In this document: positions 17,061 through 26,495 of the stretch, one piece after another
Position numbering within the stretch: position 1 is the first letter of the stretch
How the letters are laid out: each line of letters starts with the position of its first letter
Origin: Conexibacter arvalis
Lineage (GTDB): Bacteria > Actinomycetota > Thermoleophilia > Solirubrobacterales > Solirubrobacteraceae
Direction: 5' to 3'
DNA length: 64,000 bases
Assembly (NCBI RefSeq): GCF_014199525.1
Contig: NZ_JACHNU010000009.1
Coordinates: 89,350 to 153,349, forward strand
Position numbers and translations under genes: made by a program
Notes under the pieces: generated by a model
What the model was told of the DNA's origin: nothing
Databases searched by the model: none
Seen by the model: only the letters and a program-made list of their open reading frames with translations

Positions 17061-17168
17061 CGGCCTAGCCTACGCCGCGCGGCGGCGCGCTCGCGACGGG
17101 TTGTCATCCGGCTCTCGCGCCGCGGCGGCGCGCTGACCGCGCGCGTTTGGCCCGGCGGGGCGCGGCGG

Positions 17169-18125
17169 TCAGCCGCCGAGGCGCAGCAGCGCCCGCTCGA
17201 TCAGGTGGCGGTCGGGGTCGAAGCCGGGGATCGGCAGGTCGGCCGGGAAGCCGTCGAAGGCCCGCTCGGGGGCGAGCGCGACCAGCTCCGCCGAGGCGAT
17301 CGGCACATGGCGGGCGATCGCGGCGACGACGTCGCGCAGCGGCGTCCGCTCCGGAGCCTCGACGTTCATCGAGATCTGGATCGCGCCGGCGCGCTCGAGC
17401 CGAATGCCGATCGCGCGCAGCCCCGGCAGCCCCTCCTCGCCGCCCTCGCGCACCCGCGCCGCGACCTCGCGGGCCCGCTCCAGCGTCGCCGGCTCGGCCA
17501 GCACGACGTTGAAGGCGACCAGCGGCGGGCGCGCGGCGACGAGCGTCACGCCCGCGGTCGGGTGGGGCGCGCGCGGGCCGAAGTCGGTCGCCAGCTCGCC
17601 GGCCGCCAGCCGCTGCGCCAGCGCCGCCGGCCCGCCGCGGCGGATCTCCGCGCGCGTGCGCCCCCGCGCGAGCGCGCCGTAGGTCAGCACCGGCAGCTCC
17701 AGCCGCCGCGCGAGCAGGTCGGCGGCGAGCAGCGCCTCGGCGCAGGCGGCCCCGCGGTCGGCCTCGGTGCGGTGGACGACCGGCGCGACGTCGAGCGCGC
17801 CGACGTGCGGGTGGACGCCGTCGTTGCGGCGCAGGTCGATCCGCGCGACCGCCTCGCGCGCGCCGGCGACGAGCGCCGGCGCGAGCGCGCCGGGCGGGCC
17901 GGCGAGCGTCACGACGGTGCGGTTGTGGTCGGGGTCGCGGTGGACGTCGAGCAGCCGCACGCGGCTCGGCGCGCCGGGGCGCGGGCCGCCGTCCTCCGGC
18001 AGCCCGCCGCTCGCGAAGGCGGCGGCGATCGCGTCGACCGCCGCCGCGTCGCGCCCCTCCGAGACGTTCGGGACGGCGAGCAGCAGCGGACCGTCGGGGG
18101 GCCGGTGTGCGCTCAGAGCACCCAT
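17169..18125 (-). CDS. Glutamate formimidoyltransferase (FtcD N-terminal type)
   Basis: This 318-residue protein matches the formiminotransferase family, which moves the formimino group from formiminoglutamate to tetrahydrofolate in histidine breakdown. Seen motifs are LLAVPNVSEGRD at the N-terminus, LLDVHRDPDHNRTVVTLAG, and NDGVHPHVGALDVAPVV. The cyclodeaminase domain found in the fused enzyme is absent. The start overlaps the end of the upstream aminopeptidase gene by 13 bases, so the two are likely co-transcribed. No other histidine-utilisation genes are in the window, so the pathway role is inferred from the family alone. Confidence 0.88.
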   Translation of the reverse strand: MGALSAHRPPDGPLLLAVPNVSEGRDAAAVDAIAAAFASGGLPEDGGPRPGAPSRVRLLDVHRDPDHNRTVVTLAGPPGALAPALVAGAREAVARIDLRRNDGVHPHVGALDVAPVVHRTEADRGAACAEALLAADLLARRLELPVLTYGALARGRTRAEIRRGGPAALAQRLAAGELATDFGPRAPHPTAGVTLVAARPPLVAFNVVLAEPATLERAREVAARVREGGEEGLPGLRAIGIRLERAGAIQISMNVEAPERTPLRDVVAAIARHVPIASAELVALAPERAFDGFPADLPIPGFDPDRHLIERALLRLGG

Positions 18126-19057
18126 CTGCCGGCGTCGAGCACGCGCGTGCCGCCGATCTCCAGCGTCGGCTCCAGCACGACGACGTCGAGGTGGATCGGG
18201 ACCGAGACGGTGCCGCCGATCCCCATGCTCGCGCCGAAGGCGACGTGGATCGTGCCAAGGATCTTCTCGTCCTCGAGGATGTTGCCGGTCAGCGTCGCGG
18301 CGTCGTTGGTGCCGACGCCCAGCTCGGCGACGTTGGTGCCGTTCGGGCCGTGCGCGCTCAGCCGCTCCCAGAACTCGGGGCCGAGCGGGCCGTTGGCGGC
18401 GGTCAGGTGGCCGTCCTGCACCGTCAGCAGGACCGGCTCCGGCGAGATCCCCATCGGCGCCAGCGACGAGGCGGCCAGCTCGCCCTCGCCCGACAGCGGC
18501 GCGATGAAGCCCTCGCCGGCCGGCAGGTTGCCGAAGGTCCCGCTTCTCGTCATCTCGCCGATGTCGGCCATCCCCCGGCGGCCGGTCAGGTCGAAGCGCA
18601 TGTCCGAGCCGCGCGCGCACGTGACGCGCGCCTCCTCGGCGCCGGTGAGCAGCTCGGTGACGGCGAGCGTCTTCTCCTTCATCGCCGCGAAGTCGACCGA
18701 CATCACCCGCGCGATCATCTCGGCGGTCGCGCCCGGCAGCGTCGCGCCGCGCGAGCCGAGGTCGTTGGAGGCCTTGCGCGCTCTCGTGTGCGACAGCGAG
18801 CGCGAGGTCGGGGCGAGGTAGACGTCGCAGGCGGTCAGCGCCGCGGCGATCGGCGGCGGCGGCTCGGTGCCGTCGTTCTCGCGCTCGTCCATCAGCGCCA
18901 GCACGGCGTCGGCGCCGTAGCGGGCGGCCATGTCGCGCATCGCCTCCGCCAGCTCGCGCGATCTCGGGTCGCCGATCACGAGCACGTTCTCGCCGGCTCT
19001 CAGGTCGAGGCAGCGCTCCATGACGGTCTGGAGCGCGCGGTCGAGGTCTTCGGACAT
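18113..19057 (-). CDS. M29-type aminopeptidase / NicX-like metalloenzyme
   Basis: This 314-residue protein resembles the family that includes thermophilic aminopeptidase T (M29) and 2,5-dihydroxypyridine dioxygenase-like enzymes. Family features seen are [18 protein letters not shown] near the N-terminus, a central [11 protein letters not shown] and [11 protein letters not shown] region, [20 protein letters not shown], and [13 protein letters not shown] near the C-terminus, which carries the likely metal-binding His and Asp. It is the upstream partner of the formimidoyltransferase gene. Peptide hydrolysis and aromatic ring cleavage are both possible in this family, so the substrate is left open. 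Confidence 0.75.
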   Translation of the reverse strand: MSEDLDRALQTVMERCLDLRAGENVLVIGDPRSRELAEAMRDMAARYGADAVLALMDERENDGTEPPPPIAAALTACDVYLAPTSRSLSHTRARKASNDLGSRGATLPGATAEMIARVMSVDFAAMKEKTLAVTELLTGAEEARVTCARGSDMRFDLTGRRGMADIGEMTRSGTFGNLPAGEGFIAPLSGEGELAASSLAPMGISPEPVLLTVQDGHLTAANGPLGPEFWERLSAHGPNGTNVAELGVGTNDAATLTGNILEDEKILGTIHVAFGASMGIGGTVSVPIHLDVVVLEPTLEIGGTRVLDAGRWVL

Positions 19058-19166
19058 GGCGTGGACGCTACACCGGATCCGCTCCCCTCCCCTTGCCGGC
19101 GCGCCCGCTCGCGGGACCGGCGCAGCCGCCCGCTGCCGCGCCCCGCACGCGGGTAGGTTGGACGGC

Positions 19167-20024
19167 ATGACTGCGACTGCCACTGCTGCGGGGACGTTCA
19201 AGATCGGCGGCGACCTCGAGGTCACGCGCCTCGGCTTCGGCGCGATGCGGATCGTCGGCAAGGAGATCTGGGGCGAGCCCGAGGACCGTGACGAGGCGCT
19301 GCGCGTGCTGCGCCGGCTGCCGGAGCTCGGCGTCGACTTCATCGACACCGCCGACTCCTACGGGCCGTTCGTCTCCGAGGACCTGATCCGCGAGGCGCTC
19401 CACCCCTACGACGGGATCGTCGTCGCGACGAAGGCCGGGCTGACGCGGCAGGGCCCGGGCAGATGGGCGCCGCTCGGACGGCCCGAGTACCTGCGCATGT
19501 GCGTGCAGATGTCGCTGCGGCGGCTGGGCGTCGAGCGGATCGACCTCTACCAGCTGCACCGCATCGACGAGAAGGTCGACCGCGATGAGCAGTTCGCCGT
19601 CTTCAAGGCGTTCCAGGACGAGGGGCTCGTCCGCCACATCGGCCTCTCCGAGGTGACCGTCGAGGAGATCGAGGCGGCGCGCAGATGGTTCGAGGTGACG
19701 ACGGTCCAGAACCGCTACAACCTCGTCGACCGCGGCTCCGAGGAGGTGCTCGACTACTGCGAGCGCGAGGGGATCGGCTTCATCCCCTGGTTCCCGCTCG
19801 CCGCCGGCGACCTCGCCAAGCCGGGCGGCGCCGCCGCCGAGATCGCCGCAGCGCACGGCGCGAGCACGGGACAGGTCGCGCTGGCGTGGCTGCTGCAGCG
19901 CTCGCCGGTGATGCTGCCGATCCCCGGGACCGGCTCGGTCGCCCACCTGGAGGAGAACGTCGCCGCCGCGCAGCTGACGCTGACCGCGGACGAAGCGGCG
20001 CGGCTCGACGCGGCGGGGGCGTAG
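19167..20024 (+). CDS. Aldo/keto reductase
   Basis: This 285-residue NADPH-dependent oxidoreductase has the AKR TIM-barrel pattern: GFGAMRIVG at the N-terminus, [10 protein letters not shown] (catalytic Asp and Tyr), VVATKAGL with the catalytic Lys, and LYQLHRID with the catalytic His. The coenzyme-binding end reads [15 protein letters not shown]. The N-terminus is extended by about ten Ala/Thr residues. It is the first of two genes on this strand, with a 10-base gap to the next. The natural substrate is unknown, as is usual in this family. Confidence 0.92.
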   Translation: MTATATAAGTFKIGGDLEVTRLGFGAMRIVGKEIWGEPEDRDEALRVLRRLPELGVDFIDTADSYGPFVSEDLIREALHPYDGIVVATKAGLTRQGPGRWAPLGRPEYLRMCVQMSLRRLGVERIDLYQLHRIDEKVDRDEQFAVFKAFQDEGLVRHIGLSEVTVEEIEAARRWFEVTTVQNRYNLVDRGSEEVLDYCEREGIGFIPWFPLAAGDLAKPGGAAAEIAAAHGASTGQVALAWLLQRSPVMLPIPGTGSVAHLEENVAAAQLTLTADEAARLDAAGA

Positions 20025-20034
20025 TGTTGGCCGC

Positions 20035-21321
20035 ATGGCCAGTCGCCCCGAGCGCGAGCACGACGTCGTCCTGATCGGCGCCACCGGCTTCACCGGCGGC
20101 CTCACCGCGGAATACCTGGCGCGGGCCGTCGGCGGAGCCGGCGGCGGCGCGGCCGCGGGCGCGGACGCGGCCGGCAGCGCGGCCGCGGGCGTGGACGCGG
20201 AGGGCGGCGACGTCGGCGCGCCCGGCGGCGACGCGCCGACGCGCTGGGCGCTCGCCGGCCGCGACCGCGACAAGCTGCGCGCGCTCGCCGAGCGGCTCGG
20301 CGTCGACGTGCCGCTGCTGCACGCCGACGTCGACGACCCGGCGTCGCTGCGGGCGCTGGCCGAGTCGACGCGCGTCGTCGCGACGACCGTCGGCCCCTAC
20401 ATCCGCTACGGCGAGCCGCTCGTCGCCGCATGCGCGGCGGCCGGCACCGACTACGTCGACCTGACCGGCGAGCCGGAGTTCGTCGACCTGACGTACGTCC
20501 GCCACCACGCCGCGGCGGTCGCCAGCGGCGCGCGGCTGGTCCACAGCTGCGGCTTCGACTCGATCCCGCACGACCTCGGCGCGCTGTTCACCGTCCAGCA
20601 ACTGCCCGAGGACGTGCCGCTGAAGGTCGAGGGCTTCGTCCGCGCCGGCGCGAGATTCTCCGGCGGGACGCTCGACTCGGCGCTGACCGCCTTCTCGCGG
20701 ATGCGCTCGACGCAGCGCGCGGCGGCCGCGCGGCGGGAGTCGGAGGCGCGCCCCGACGGCCGCCGCGTCCGCGGCGAGAAGCCGCTGCCGCGCCATGTCG
20801 GCGGCGAGATCGGCTGGGCGTTGCCGCTGCCGACGATCGACCCGCAGATCGTGCTGCGCTCGGCCCGCGCGCTCGAGCGCTACGGCCCCGACTTCACCTA
20901 CGGCCACTATGCCTGGGTCAAGCGGCTGCCGACCGCCGTCTGCGCATCGATCGCCATGCCGGCGCTGGTCGCGGCGGCGCAGCTCGGCCCGGTCCGCAAG
21001 GCGCTGACGAGCCGCCTGGGCTCCGGCCAGGGCCCGAGCGAGGCGACGCGCGCGGCGTCGTGGTTCAAGGTCCGCTTCCACGGCCGCGAGGTCGCCGTGG
21101 GCGGCGAGCCGCTGCCCGGCGGCGCGCAGGTCGTCTGCGAGGTCTCCGGCGGCGATCCCGGCTACACCGAGACGGCGAAGATGCTCGCCGAGTCGGCGCT
21201 CTGCCTCGCCCACGACGAGCTGCCCGAGACGCGCGGCCAGACGACGACCGCCGCCGCGATGGGCGACGCCCTCCGCACCCGCCTCGAGCGCGCCGGCATG
21301 CGCTTCGCCGTCGTCGGCTAG
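20035..21321 (+). CDS. Saccharopine dehydrogenase-like / trans-acting enoyl reductase family protein
   Basis: This 428-residue protein has an N-terminal Rossmann motif VVLIGATGFTGGLTAEYLA and the family segments TTVGPYIRYGEPLVAAC, GTDYVDLTGEPEFV and HSCGFDSIPHDLG. Relatives include mycobacterial enoyl reductases that act in lipid assembly, and many uncharacterised oxidoreductases. Residues about 32-65 are an Ala/Gly/Asp-rich insertion right after the first helix of the Rossmann fold, where homologues have only a few residues. It follows an aldo/keto reductase by 10 bases. NAD(P) binding is well supported; a role in lipid reduction is inferred. Confidence 0.85.
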   Translation: MASRPEREHDVVLIGATGFTGGLTAEYLARAVGGAGGGAAAGADAAGSAAAGVDAEGGDVGAPGGDAPTRWALAGRDRDKLRALAERLGVDVPLLHADVDDPASLRALAESTRVVATTVGPYIRYGEPLVAACAAAGTDYVDLTGEPEFVDLTYVRHHAAAVASGARLVHSCGFDSIPHDLGALFTVQQLPEDVPLKVEGFVRAGARFSGGTLDSALTAFSRMRSTQRAAAARRESEARPDGRRVRGEKPLPRHVGGEIGWALPLPTIDPQIVLRSARALERYGPDFTYGHYAWVKRLPTAVCASIAMPALVAAAQLGPVRKALTSRLGSGQGPSEATRAASWFKVRFHGREVAVGGEPLPGGAQVVCEVSGGDPGYTETAKMLAESALCLAHDELPETRGQTTTAAAMGDALRTRLERAGMRFAVVG

Positions 21322-21398
21322 GACGCCGCCGCTCACGCGCCGCGACGCGACCGCGTCGAGCCGCCGCGGTCACGCGGCCGCGCCGGGCGGCGCGCCGC

Positions 21399-21992
21399 TC
21401 ACGCCGCCGCGCGGGCGGCGAGGACGGCCGCGCGGGCCGCCTCGACGCGGGCGCGCGAGGGGCAGGCGGCGAGGTGGTCGTTGACGACGCCGCAGGCCTG
21501 CATCGCCGCGTAGGCCGTCGTCGGGCCGACGAAGCGGAAGCCGAGCTGCTTGAGGCGCCTCGCGAGCGCTCTCGACTCGGCCGTCGTCGCCGGCAGGCCG
21601 CGCAGGTCGACCGCCGCCTCCCGCTCCGGCCCGTCGGGCGCGAACGACCACAGCAGCTCGCCGAGGTCGATCCCCTGCTCGCGCAGGCCCAGCACGGCGC
21701 GGGCGTTGGCGATCGTCGCCTCGATCTTCGCGCGGTTGCGGACGATCTCGGCGTCGGCCATCAGGCGCGCGACGTCGTCGTCGCCGAAGGCCGCGACCGC
21801 CTCCGGGTCGAAGCCGGCGAAGGCACGCCGGAAGCCCTCGCGCTTGCGCAGGATCGTGATCCACGCCAGGCCCGACTGGAACGCCTCCAGGCAGATCCGC
21901 TCGTAGACCTCCCGCTCGCCGGTGACCGGGACGCCCCACTCGTCGTCGTGGTAGGCCTCGTAGAGCGGGTCGCCGTCGCCGAAGCAGCGCAT
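21399..21992 (-). CDS. tag: DNA-3-methyladenine glycosylase I
   Basis: This 197-residue enzyme removes 3-methyladenine from alkylated DNA. It starts MRCFGDGDPLYEAYHDDEWG, with the zinc-binding Cys3 and His of the Tag family, and ends with the matching pair in VVNDHLAACPSR. The helix-hairpin-helix region and the conserved ICLEAFQSGLAWITILRKRE and FRFVGPTTAYAAMQACG are present. Length is normal. It lies alone on the minus strand, next to a tRNA gene, and faces the enoyl reductase gene. Confidence 0.95.
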   Translation of the reverse strand: MRCFGDGDPLYEAYHDDEWGVPVTGEREVYERICLEAFQSGLAWITILRKREGFRRAFAGFDPEAVAAFGDDDVARLMADAEIVRNRAKIEATIANARAVLGLREQGIDLGELLWSFAPDGPEREAAVDLRGLPATTAESRALARRLKQLGFRFVGPTTAYAAMQACGVVNDHLAACPSRARVEAARAAVLAARAAA

Positions 21993-22023
21993 CGAATCGG
22001 GTCCTCCCGGGTCGAGAACGAGG

Positions 22024-22053
22024 AAGCGCCGGCTCGCTCGCGGGCCGGCGCTT
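22024..22053 (-). terminator. Terminator of the tRNA gene
   Basis: AAGCGCCGGC and GCCGGCGCTT form a perfect 10-base-pair stem with a 10-base loop, 8 bases past the tRNA 3' end on the minus strand, before the tag gene. Confidence 0.7.
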
Positions 22054-22060
22054 CGGAAGG

Positions 22061-22134
<74 letters not shown>

Positions 22135-22355
22135 GCGGGGTCGCGAAGGATAGCGGAGCGGGCGGTGGCGCCGACGCGCGGGCGCGCGTGACGCGCAGGG
22201 CGCCTCGACCGGCCCGCCGTCGGCCGCCCGCGGAGCGGCGCGGCGCCAGCCGCATGCGCCCCGGCTCGATTGCGGACCGGAGCTGACCGCAAGCGGCCGT
22301 ACGGTCGCCGTCGAGTCGGGCATACCGCCCGCAGCGACCGCGAAAGGAACCCGCC

Positions 22356-22727
22356 ATGGACTTCAAGCTCGAGCTCGTCGCGATCCCGGTCTCCGACGTC
22401 GACCGCGCGAAGGAGTTCTACGTCCGCGCCGGCTTCAACGCCGACCACGACCACACCGTCTCCGACGAGCTGCGCTTCGTGCAGCTGACGCCGCCCGGCT
22501 CGGCCTGCTCGATCGCGCTCGGCAAGGGGATCACCGACGCCGCCCCGGGATCGGTCAGAGGGATGCAGGTCGTCGTCGCCGACGCCGACGCCGCCCGCGC
22601 CGAGCTGCTCGAGCGCGGGATCGAGGTGAGCGAGGTCTCCGAGTTCCCGTGGGGCCGCTTCGTCTTCTTCAGCGACCCGGACGGCAACGCCTGGGCGGTC
22701 CAGCAGCTCGTCCCGCAGGCGGCGTGA
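22356..22727 (+). CDS. VOC-family (glyoxalase/bleomycin resistance-like) protein
   Basis: This 123-residue protein is one vicinal-oxygen-chelate domain pair. It begins with LVAIPVSDVDRAKEFYVRAGF, the usual first beta-alpha unit, and ends with FFSDPDGNAWAVQQL, where the family keeps a metal-binding Glu or replaces it; here Gln stands near that place. AAAGGAA precedes the ATG. Such proteins range from glyoxalases and dioxygenases to drug-binding proteins. A second VOC gene follows 126 bases later. Function is not assignable. Confidence 0.85.
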   Translation: MDFKLELVAIPVSDVDRAKEFYVRAGFNADHDHTVSDELRFVQLTPPGSACSIALGKGITDAAPGSVRGMQVVVADADAARAELLERGIEVSEVSEFPWGRFVFFSDPDGNAWAVQQLVPQAA

Positions 22728-22853
22728 GCGTCGCCGCGCCGTGACGGTGTCGCGGCGCGCAGCCGACGGGCAGCACCTCGTTTGAAGAGGCGTATCCGGC
22801 AACGCGGCCGCACCCCGCGGCGCGGCCGCCCGCGACACACGAGGAGCGAGACC

Positions 22854-23225
22854 ATGGGTGCACCGGTCGTCCACTTCGAGGTCATCGGCAGAGACGACGA
22901 GATGCTGCGCGGCTTCTTCTCCGAGCTGTTCGGCTGGAGGATCGACGCCGACAATCCGATGAGATACGGGACCATCGACCGCGAGGGCAACACGACCGCC
23001 GACGGGACCGGGATCGGCGGCGGCATCGGCAGAGGGCCGGAGGGCTACGACGGCCACGTCACCTTCTACGTCGGCGTCCCCGACGTCGATGCCGCGCTGG
23101 CGCGCGCGGCCGAGCTCGGCGGCACGCGGATGTTCGGTCCCGACACCGTGATGGAGGGCGTCGAGATCGGGATGTTCTCCGACCCCGAGGGCCACCCGAT
23201 CGGGCTGTTCAAGCTGACGGGCTAG
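22854..23225 (+). CDS. VOC-family protein
   Basis: This 123-residue protein is a second VOC domain protein. It contains VVHFEVIGRDDEMLRGFFS, a glycine-rich central loop (GIGGGIGRG), the segment HVTFYVGVPDVDAALARAAE, and a C-terminal FSDPEGHPIGLFKL. A clear GAGGAG lies before the ATG. It is not closely similar to the VOC gene just upstream, so they are not a recent duplication. It uses AGA for several arginines. Its end overlaps the convergent small gene by 4 bases. Substrate unknown. Confidence 0.85.
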   Translation: MGAPVVHFEVIGRDDEMLRGFFSELFGWRIDADNPMRYGTIDREGNTTADGTGIGGGIGRGPEGYDGHVTFYVGVPDVDAALARAAELGGTRMFGPDTVMEGVEIGMFSDPEGHPIGLFKLTG

Positions 23226-23536
23226 CCGGAGTCGCGCACCTCGCCGCTGTCGACGTGCCAGCGCCGCCAGTGGCGCGGGACCTCCGGGTGGTCGATGAAC
23301 GCGACGTGGTCGTCGGCGCCGACGGCTGCGATCGCGTCGTAGACGACCCGGAGCGCATCGGCGCGGCTCGCGGCCGGCACTCTCGCGACGAAGACACCGA
23401 GCTGGTCGGGCTCGCCCGCCCGCGCGCCGCCGTCGGCGAGCAGCCGCCGCAGGTCGGCGAGGTGGTCGCGCGCCGCCGCGCCGCGGTCGACCGCCATCAG
23501 ACCGATCGTGTGGACCCGCTCCTGCTCGGCGCTCAT
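23222..23536 (-). CDS. Small conserved-looking protein coupled to a universal stress protein
   Basis: This 104-residue soluble protein has no signal peptide or membrane segment. It has an Ala/Asp/Arg-rich helical N-terminal half and a C-terminal half with DDHVAFIDHPEVPRHWRRWHVD, rich in His and Trp. I do not recognise the family. Its ATG overlaps the stop of the universal stress protein gene (ATGA), so the two proteins are made together, which supports it being real and stress related. The cluster of His residues could bind a metal, but this is only a suggestion. Confidence 0.7.
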   Translation of the reverse strand: MSAEQERVHTIGLMAVDRGAAARDHLADLRRLLADGGARAGEPDQLGVFVARVPAASRADALRVVYDAIAAVGADDHVAFIDHPEVPRHWRRWHVDSGEVRDSG

Positions 23537-24414
23537 GCCGCCTCCAGCGGTCGGGGAACCATCACCAGCGAACAGGGCGCGTCGTGCAGCAGGTCCTCGG
23601 CCGCGCTGCCGATCGCGATCCGCGCGTCCCGTCCCAGCCTGCGCGAGCCGATCACGAGCAGGTCGGCGCCGGCCTCGACCGCGGCGCGCGCCAGCTCCGC
23701 GCCCGGGTCGCCGATGCGGACCTCGCTCGCGTCGCAGTCGCCGCGCTCGCGCGCCGCCGCGATCGCCTGCTCGACGCGACGGCGGCGCCGCTGGACCGTG
23801 TCGTCCCACTGCATCAGCTCCGCGTCGGCACCGACCGGGTCGGACCCCAGCGGCACCTTCTCGTCGACGACCGCGACGGCGACGAGCTCGGCGCCGAGGC
23901 TGCGGGCGAGCGGCGCCGCCCACGCGAGCGCCGCGTCGGACTCCTCGAAGCCGTCGACGCCGACGACGATCCGTCTGACCGGATGGGGATGCTCGTGGAG
24001 GTCTCTCTCCGCGATCGCGACCGCGCACGGCGCGGCGTCGAGCGTCTGCCGCGCGTCGCGCCCGACGCGGACGTGACCCACGTGCGCCTTCGCGGAGGCG
24101 CCCAGCACGAGCACGTCGGCATGCTCGTCGACGACGACGCGCCGCAGCGTGCGGGCGATCGACATGCCGCTGAGCGGGCGGGTGCGCGCGCGCGGCACGC
24201 AGTCGTGCCGGACGGCGAGCAGCATCTCCTCGGTCTCCTCCAACGGGCGGGCGTTCGGCGTCAGCAGCAGCGAGGCCGGCAGCACGAGCGACTCCTGCCA
24301 GACGCCGGTCAGCAGGACGTCGGCGTCGTCGCCCGAGGCGAGCGCCTGCGCGAGCACCGCCGCGTCGCGGCCCGAATGCCATCCGTCGACCCCGGTCACG
24401 AGCCTCTTGAGCAT
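23533..24414 (-). CDS. Universal stress protein, two Usp domains
   Basis: This 293-residue protein contains two tandem UspA domains. The first begins LKRLVTGVDGWHSGRDAAVLA and ends DAAPCAVAIAER; the second begins VRRIVVGVDGFEESDAALAWA and ends ADLLVIGSRRLGRDARIAIG...PCSLVMVPR. The nucleotide-binding glycine pattern is partial in both. GGAGGGAG stands before the ATG. It follows the P-type ATPase gene by 65 bases and is coupled to the 104-residue protein gene. In other actinobacteria two-domain stress proteins accompany cation ATPases under hypoxia or dormancy control; a similar role here is inferred. Confidence 0.92.
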   Translation of the reverse strand: MLKRLVTGVDGWHSGRDAAVLAQALASGDDADVLLTGVWQESLVLPASLLLTPNARPLEETEEMLLAVRHDCVPRARTRPLSGMSIARTLRRVVVDEHADVLVLGASAKAHVGHVRVGRDARQTLDAAPCAVAIAERDLHEHPHPVRRIVVGVDGFEESDAALAWAAPLARSLGAELVAVAVVDEKVPLGSDPVGADAELMQWDDTVQRRRRRVEQAIAAARERGDCDASEVRIGDPGAELARAAVEAGADLLVIGSRRLGRDARIAIGSAAEDLLHDAPCSLVMVPRPLEAA

Positions 24415-24478
24415 CGCTCCCTCCGCATCGTCGCGGTTCGCCTTCCTCCCCTGGTGGTGCCCGGAATCGGCCCCGCCG

Positions 24479-26431
24479 TCACGGCCGCAGCGCGCGCAGC
24501 GCGTTGAGGATCACCGCCACGTCGATCGCCTCCTGCAGCAGCGCGCCGGCGACCGGCGGCAGGTGGCCAAGGGCGGCGACGACCATCGCGGCGACGCTCA
24601 TCGCCATCCCGGCGACGACGCTCTGGCGGGCGATCGCCATCGTCCGTCTGCCGATCCGCACCGCCGCGGCGACGCGGTCGACGCGATCGACGGTGATGAC
24701 GGCGTCGGCGGCGTCGCTGGTGACCGTTCGGCTCTCCCCCGCGAGCGCGATCCCGACGTCGGCGAGCGCGAGCGCCGGCGCGTCGTTGACGCCGTCGCCG
24801 ACCATCACGACCGGACGCAGCTCGGGCCGCTCGCGCGCGGCCCGCACGATCGCCAGCTTCCGCTCCGGCGACTGCTCGGCGAAGACGCGGTCGAGGCCGG
24901 CCTCCTCCGCGACGGCCTCGGCGACCTCGGCGCGGTCGCCGGTCACCATCGCGACGCGGCCGACGCCGGCGTCGTGGAGCGCCGCGACCAGTCTGGCGGC
25001 GTCGGGACGCAGTCTGTCGGCCATCACGAGCACGCCGGCGAGGCGGCCGTCGACGCCGACGTGGACGAGCGCCCGGCCCGGCGCGGCGCCGAGCTCGGCG
25101 ACGGTCGCGGCGCCGTCGCCGGTGAAGCCCTGCCGCTCCAGCCACGCCTCCCCGCCGACGCCGACGCGGTGGCCGCCGACGTCGGCGACGATCCCGTCGC
25201 CGGGCGCCTCGCGCGGCGCGGTCGCCTCCTCGAGCGTGAGCCCGCGGCGGCGCGCGTCGCCGACGAGGCCCTCCGCCAGCACGTGCGCCGACAGCTGGTC
25301 GACCGACGCCGCGAGCTGCAGCAGGCGCAGCTCCCCCGCGCCGTCGCCGCCGGCCTCGCCGCCGCCCGCGGCGGTCCTGCCGCCCGGGCCGTCGGCGCCG
25401 CTCTCACCGCCGTCGCCCGCCCGGCCGTCGAACAGCACGATCCGCTCGACCGCCGGGCGGCCGCGGGTCAGCGTGCCCGTCTTGTCGAGCAGCACCGTGC
25501 GCGTCGCGCCGAGCCGCTCCAGCGCCGTCCCGCCCTTCATCACGATCCCGGCGCTCGACGCCCGCGAGAGGCCGGCGACCAGCGCGATCGGCGCCGCCAG
25601 GATCAGCGGGCACGGGGTCGCGACGACGAGCACGGCGAGCGCGCGGATCGCCTCGCCGCTGATCGCCCACGCCGCGCCGGCGAGCGCGAGTGTGACCGGC
25701 AGGAAGATGCCGGCGTAGCGGTCGGCCATGCGCGTGAACGGCGGCTTCTCCGCCTGCGCCTGCTCGACCAGCCTGACGAGCGCGGCGTAGGAGCTGCGGG
25801 CGGCGTCGCGGGTCGCCTTCAGCTCGAACGGCTCGCCGGCGTTGGCGGTGCCGCTGCGCAGCGCGTCGCCGCGGCGCTGGGCGACCGGGAGCGACTCGCC
25901 GGTCACGGCCGAGGCGTCGATCGCCGCGCGCTCGCTCAGCAGCGTCCCGTCGACCGGGACCAGCTCGCCGGTTCGGACGAGCACCACGTCGCCGGGGACG
26001 ACGGCGTCGACCGCGACCTCCGCCCACCGGCCCGCGGCGTCGCGGCGGTGCGCGATCCGCGGCGCCCGCCGCAGCAGCGCGGTCAGCTCGCGGCGCGCGC
26101 GGCCGTCGGCGTACGCCTCCAGCGCGTTGCCGCCGGTCAGCATCACCGCGACGACCGAGCCGGCCAGCAGCTCGCCGCCGGCGAGCGCGCCGGCCATCGC
26201 CAGCAGCGCGATCACGTCGACGCCGAGGTCGCCGCGCGCGAGCGCGCGCACGACCGTCCAGGCGAGCGGGACGATCGTCGCGAGCAGCGTGACCGTCCAG
26301 ATCGCGTCGCCCGCACGCGGCGCCCCGAGCAGGTGGCAGGCGCCGCCGGCGAGCGTGCCGAGCAGCACCGCGATCGCGGCCAGCAGCGTCCGGTTCGGCG
26401 CGATCCGCCGTCGCAGCTCACGCGGGTCCAT
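24479..26431 (-). CDS. P1B-type heavy-metal cation ATPase with TPC motif
   Basis: This 650-residue pump has the P-type ATPase signatures VTGES (actuator), DKTGTLT (phosphorylation site Asp), MVTGDR and VGDGVNDAPAL. The membrane metal motif is VVATPCPLIL, so it is TPC rather than the CPC of copper pumps, and there is no N-terminal metal-binding domain. The exported ion is therefore uncertain. In the nucleotide domain SAHVLAEG replaces the usual SEHP-like motif, and an insertion rich in Gly, Ala and Asp lies just before it (about residues 335-362). ATG 26431 is the best start because the upstream frame overlaps the divergent antiporter gene. It heads a unit with the stress protein. Confidence 0.9.
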   Translation of the reverse strand: MDPRELRRRIAPNRTLLAAIAVLLGTLAGGACHLLGAPRAGDAIWTVTLLATIVPLAWTVVRALARGDLGVDVIALLAMAGALAGGELLAGSVVAVMLTGGNALEAYADGRARRELTALLRRAPRIAHRRDAAGRWAEVAVDAVVPGDVVLVRTGELVPVDGTLLSERAAIDASAVTGESLPVAQRRGDALRSGTANAGEPFELKATRDAARSSYAALVRLVEQAQAEKPPFTRMADRYAGIFLPVTLALAGAAWAISGEAIRALAVLVVATPCPLILAAPIALVAGLSRASSAGIVMKGGTALERLGATRTVLLDKTGTLTRGRPAVERIVLFDGRAGDGGESGADGPGGRTAAGGGEAGGDGAGELRLLQLAASVDQLSAHVLAEGLVGDARRRGLTLEEATAPREAPGDGIVADVGGHRVGVGGEAWLERQGFTGDGAATVAELGAAPGRALVHVGVDGRLAGVLVMADRLRPDAARLVAALHDAGVGRVAMVTGDRAEVAEAVAEEAGLDRVFAEQSPERKLAIVRAARERPELRPVVMVGDGVNDAPALALADVGIALAGESRTVTSDAADAVITVDRVDRVAAAVRIGRRTMAIARQSVVAGMAMSVAAMVVAALGHLPPVAGALLQEAIDVAVILNALRALRP

Positions 26432-26495
26432 GCTCCGGTTGTTCCCACCGCGCCCGCCGGCTCCAATACGATCGGCCGGCCGCACCGGGGCGCCC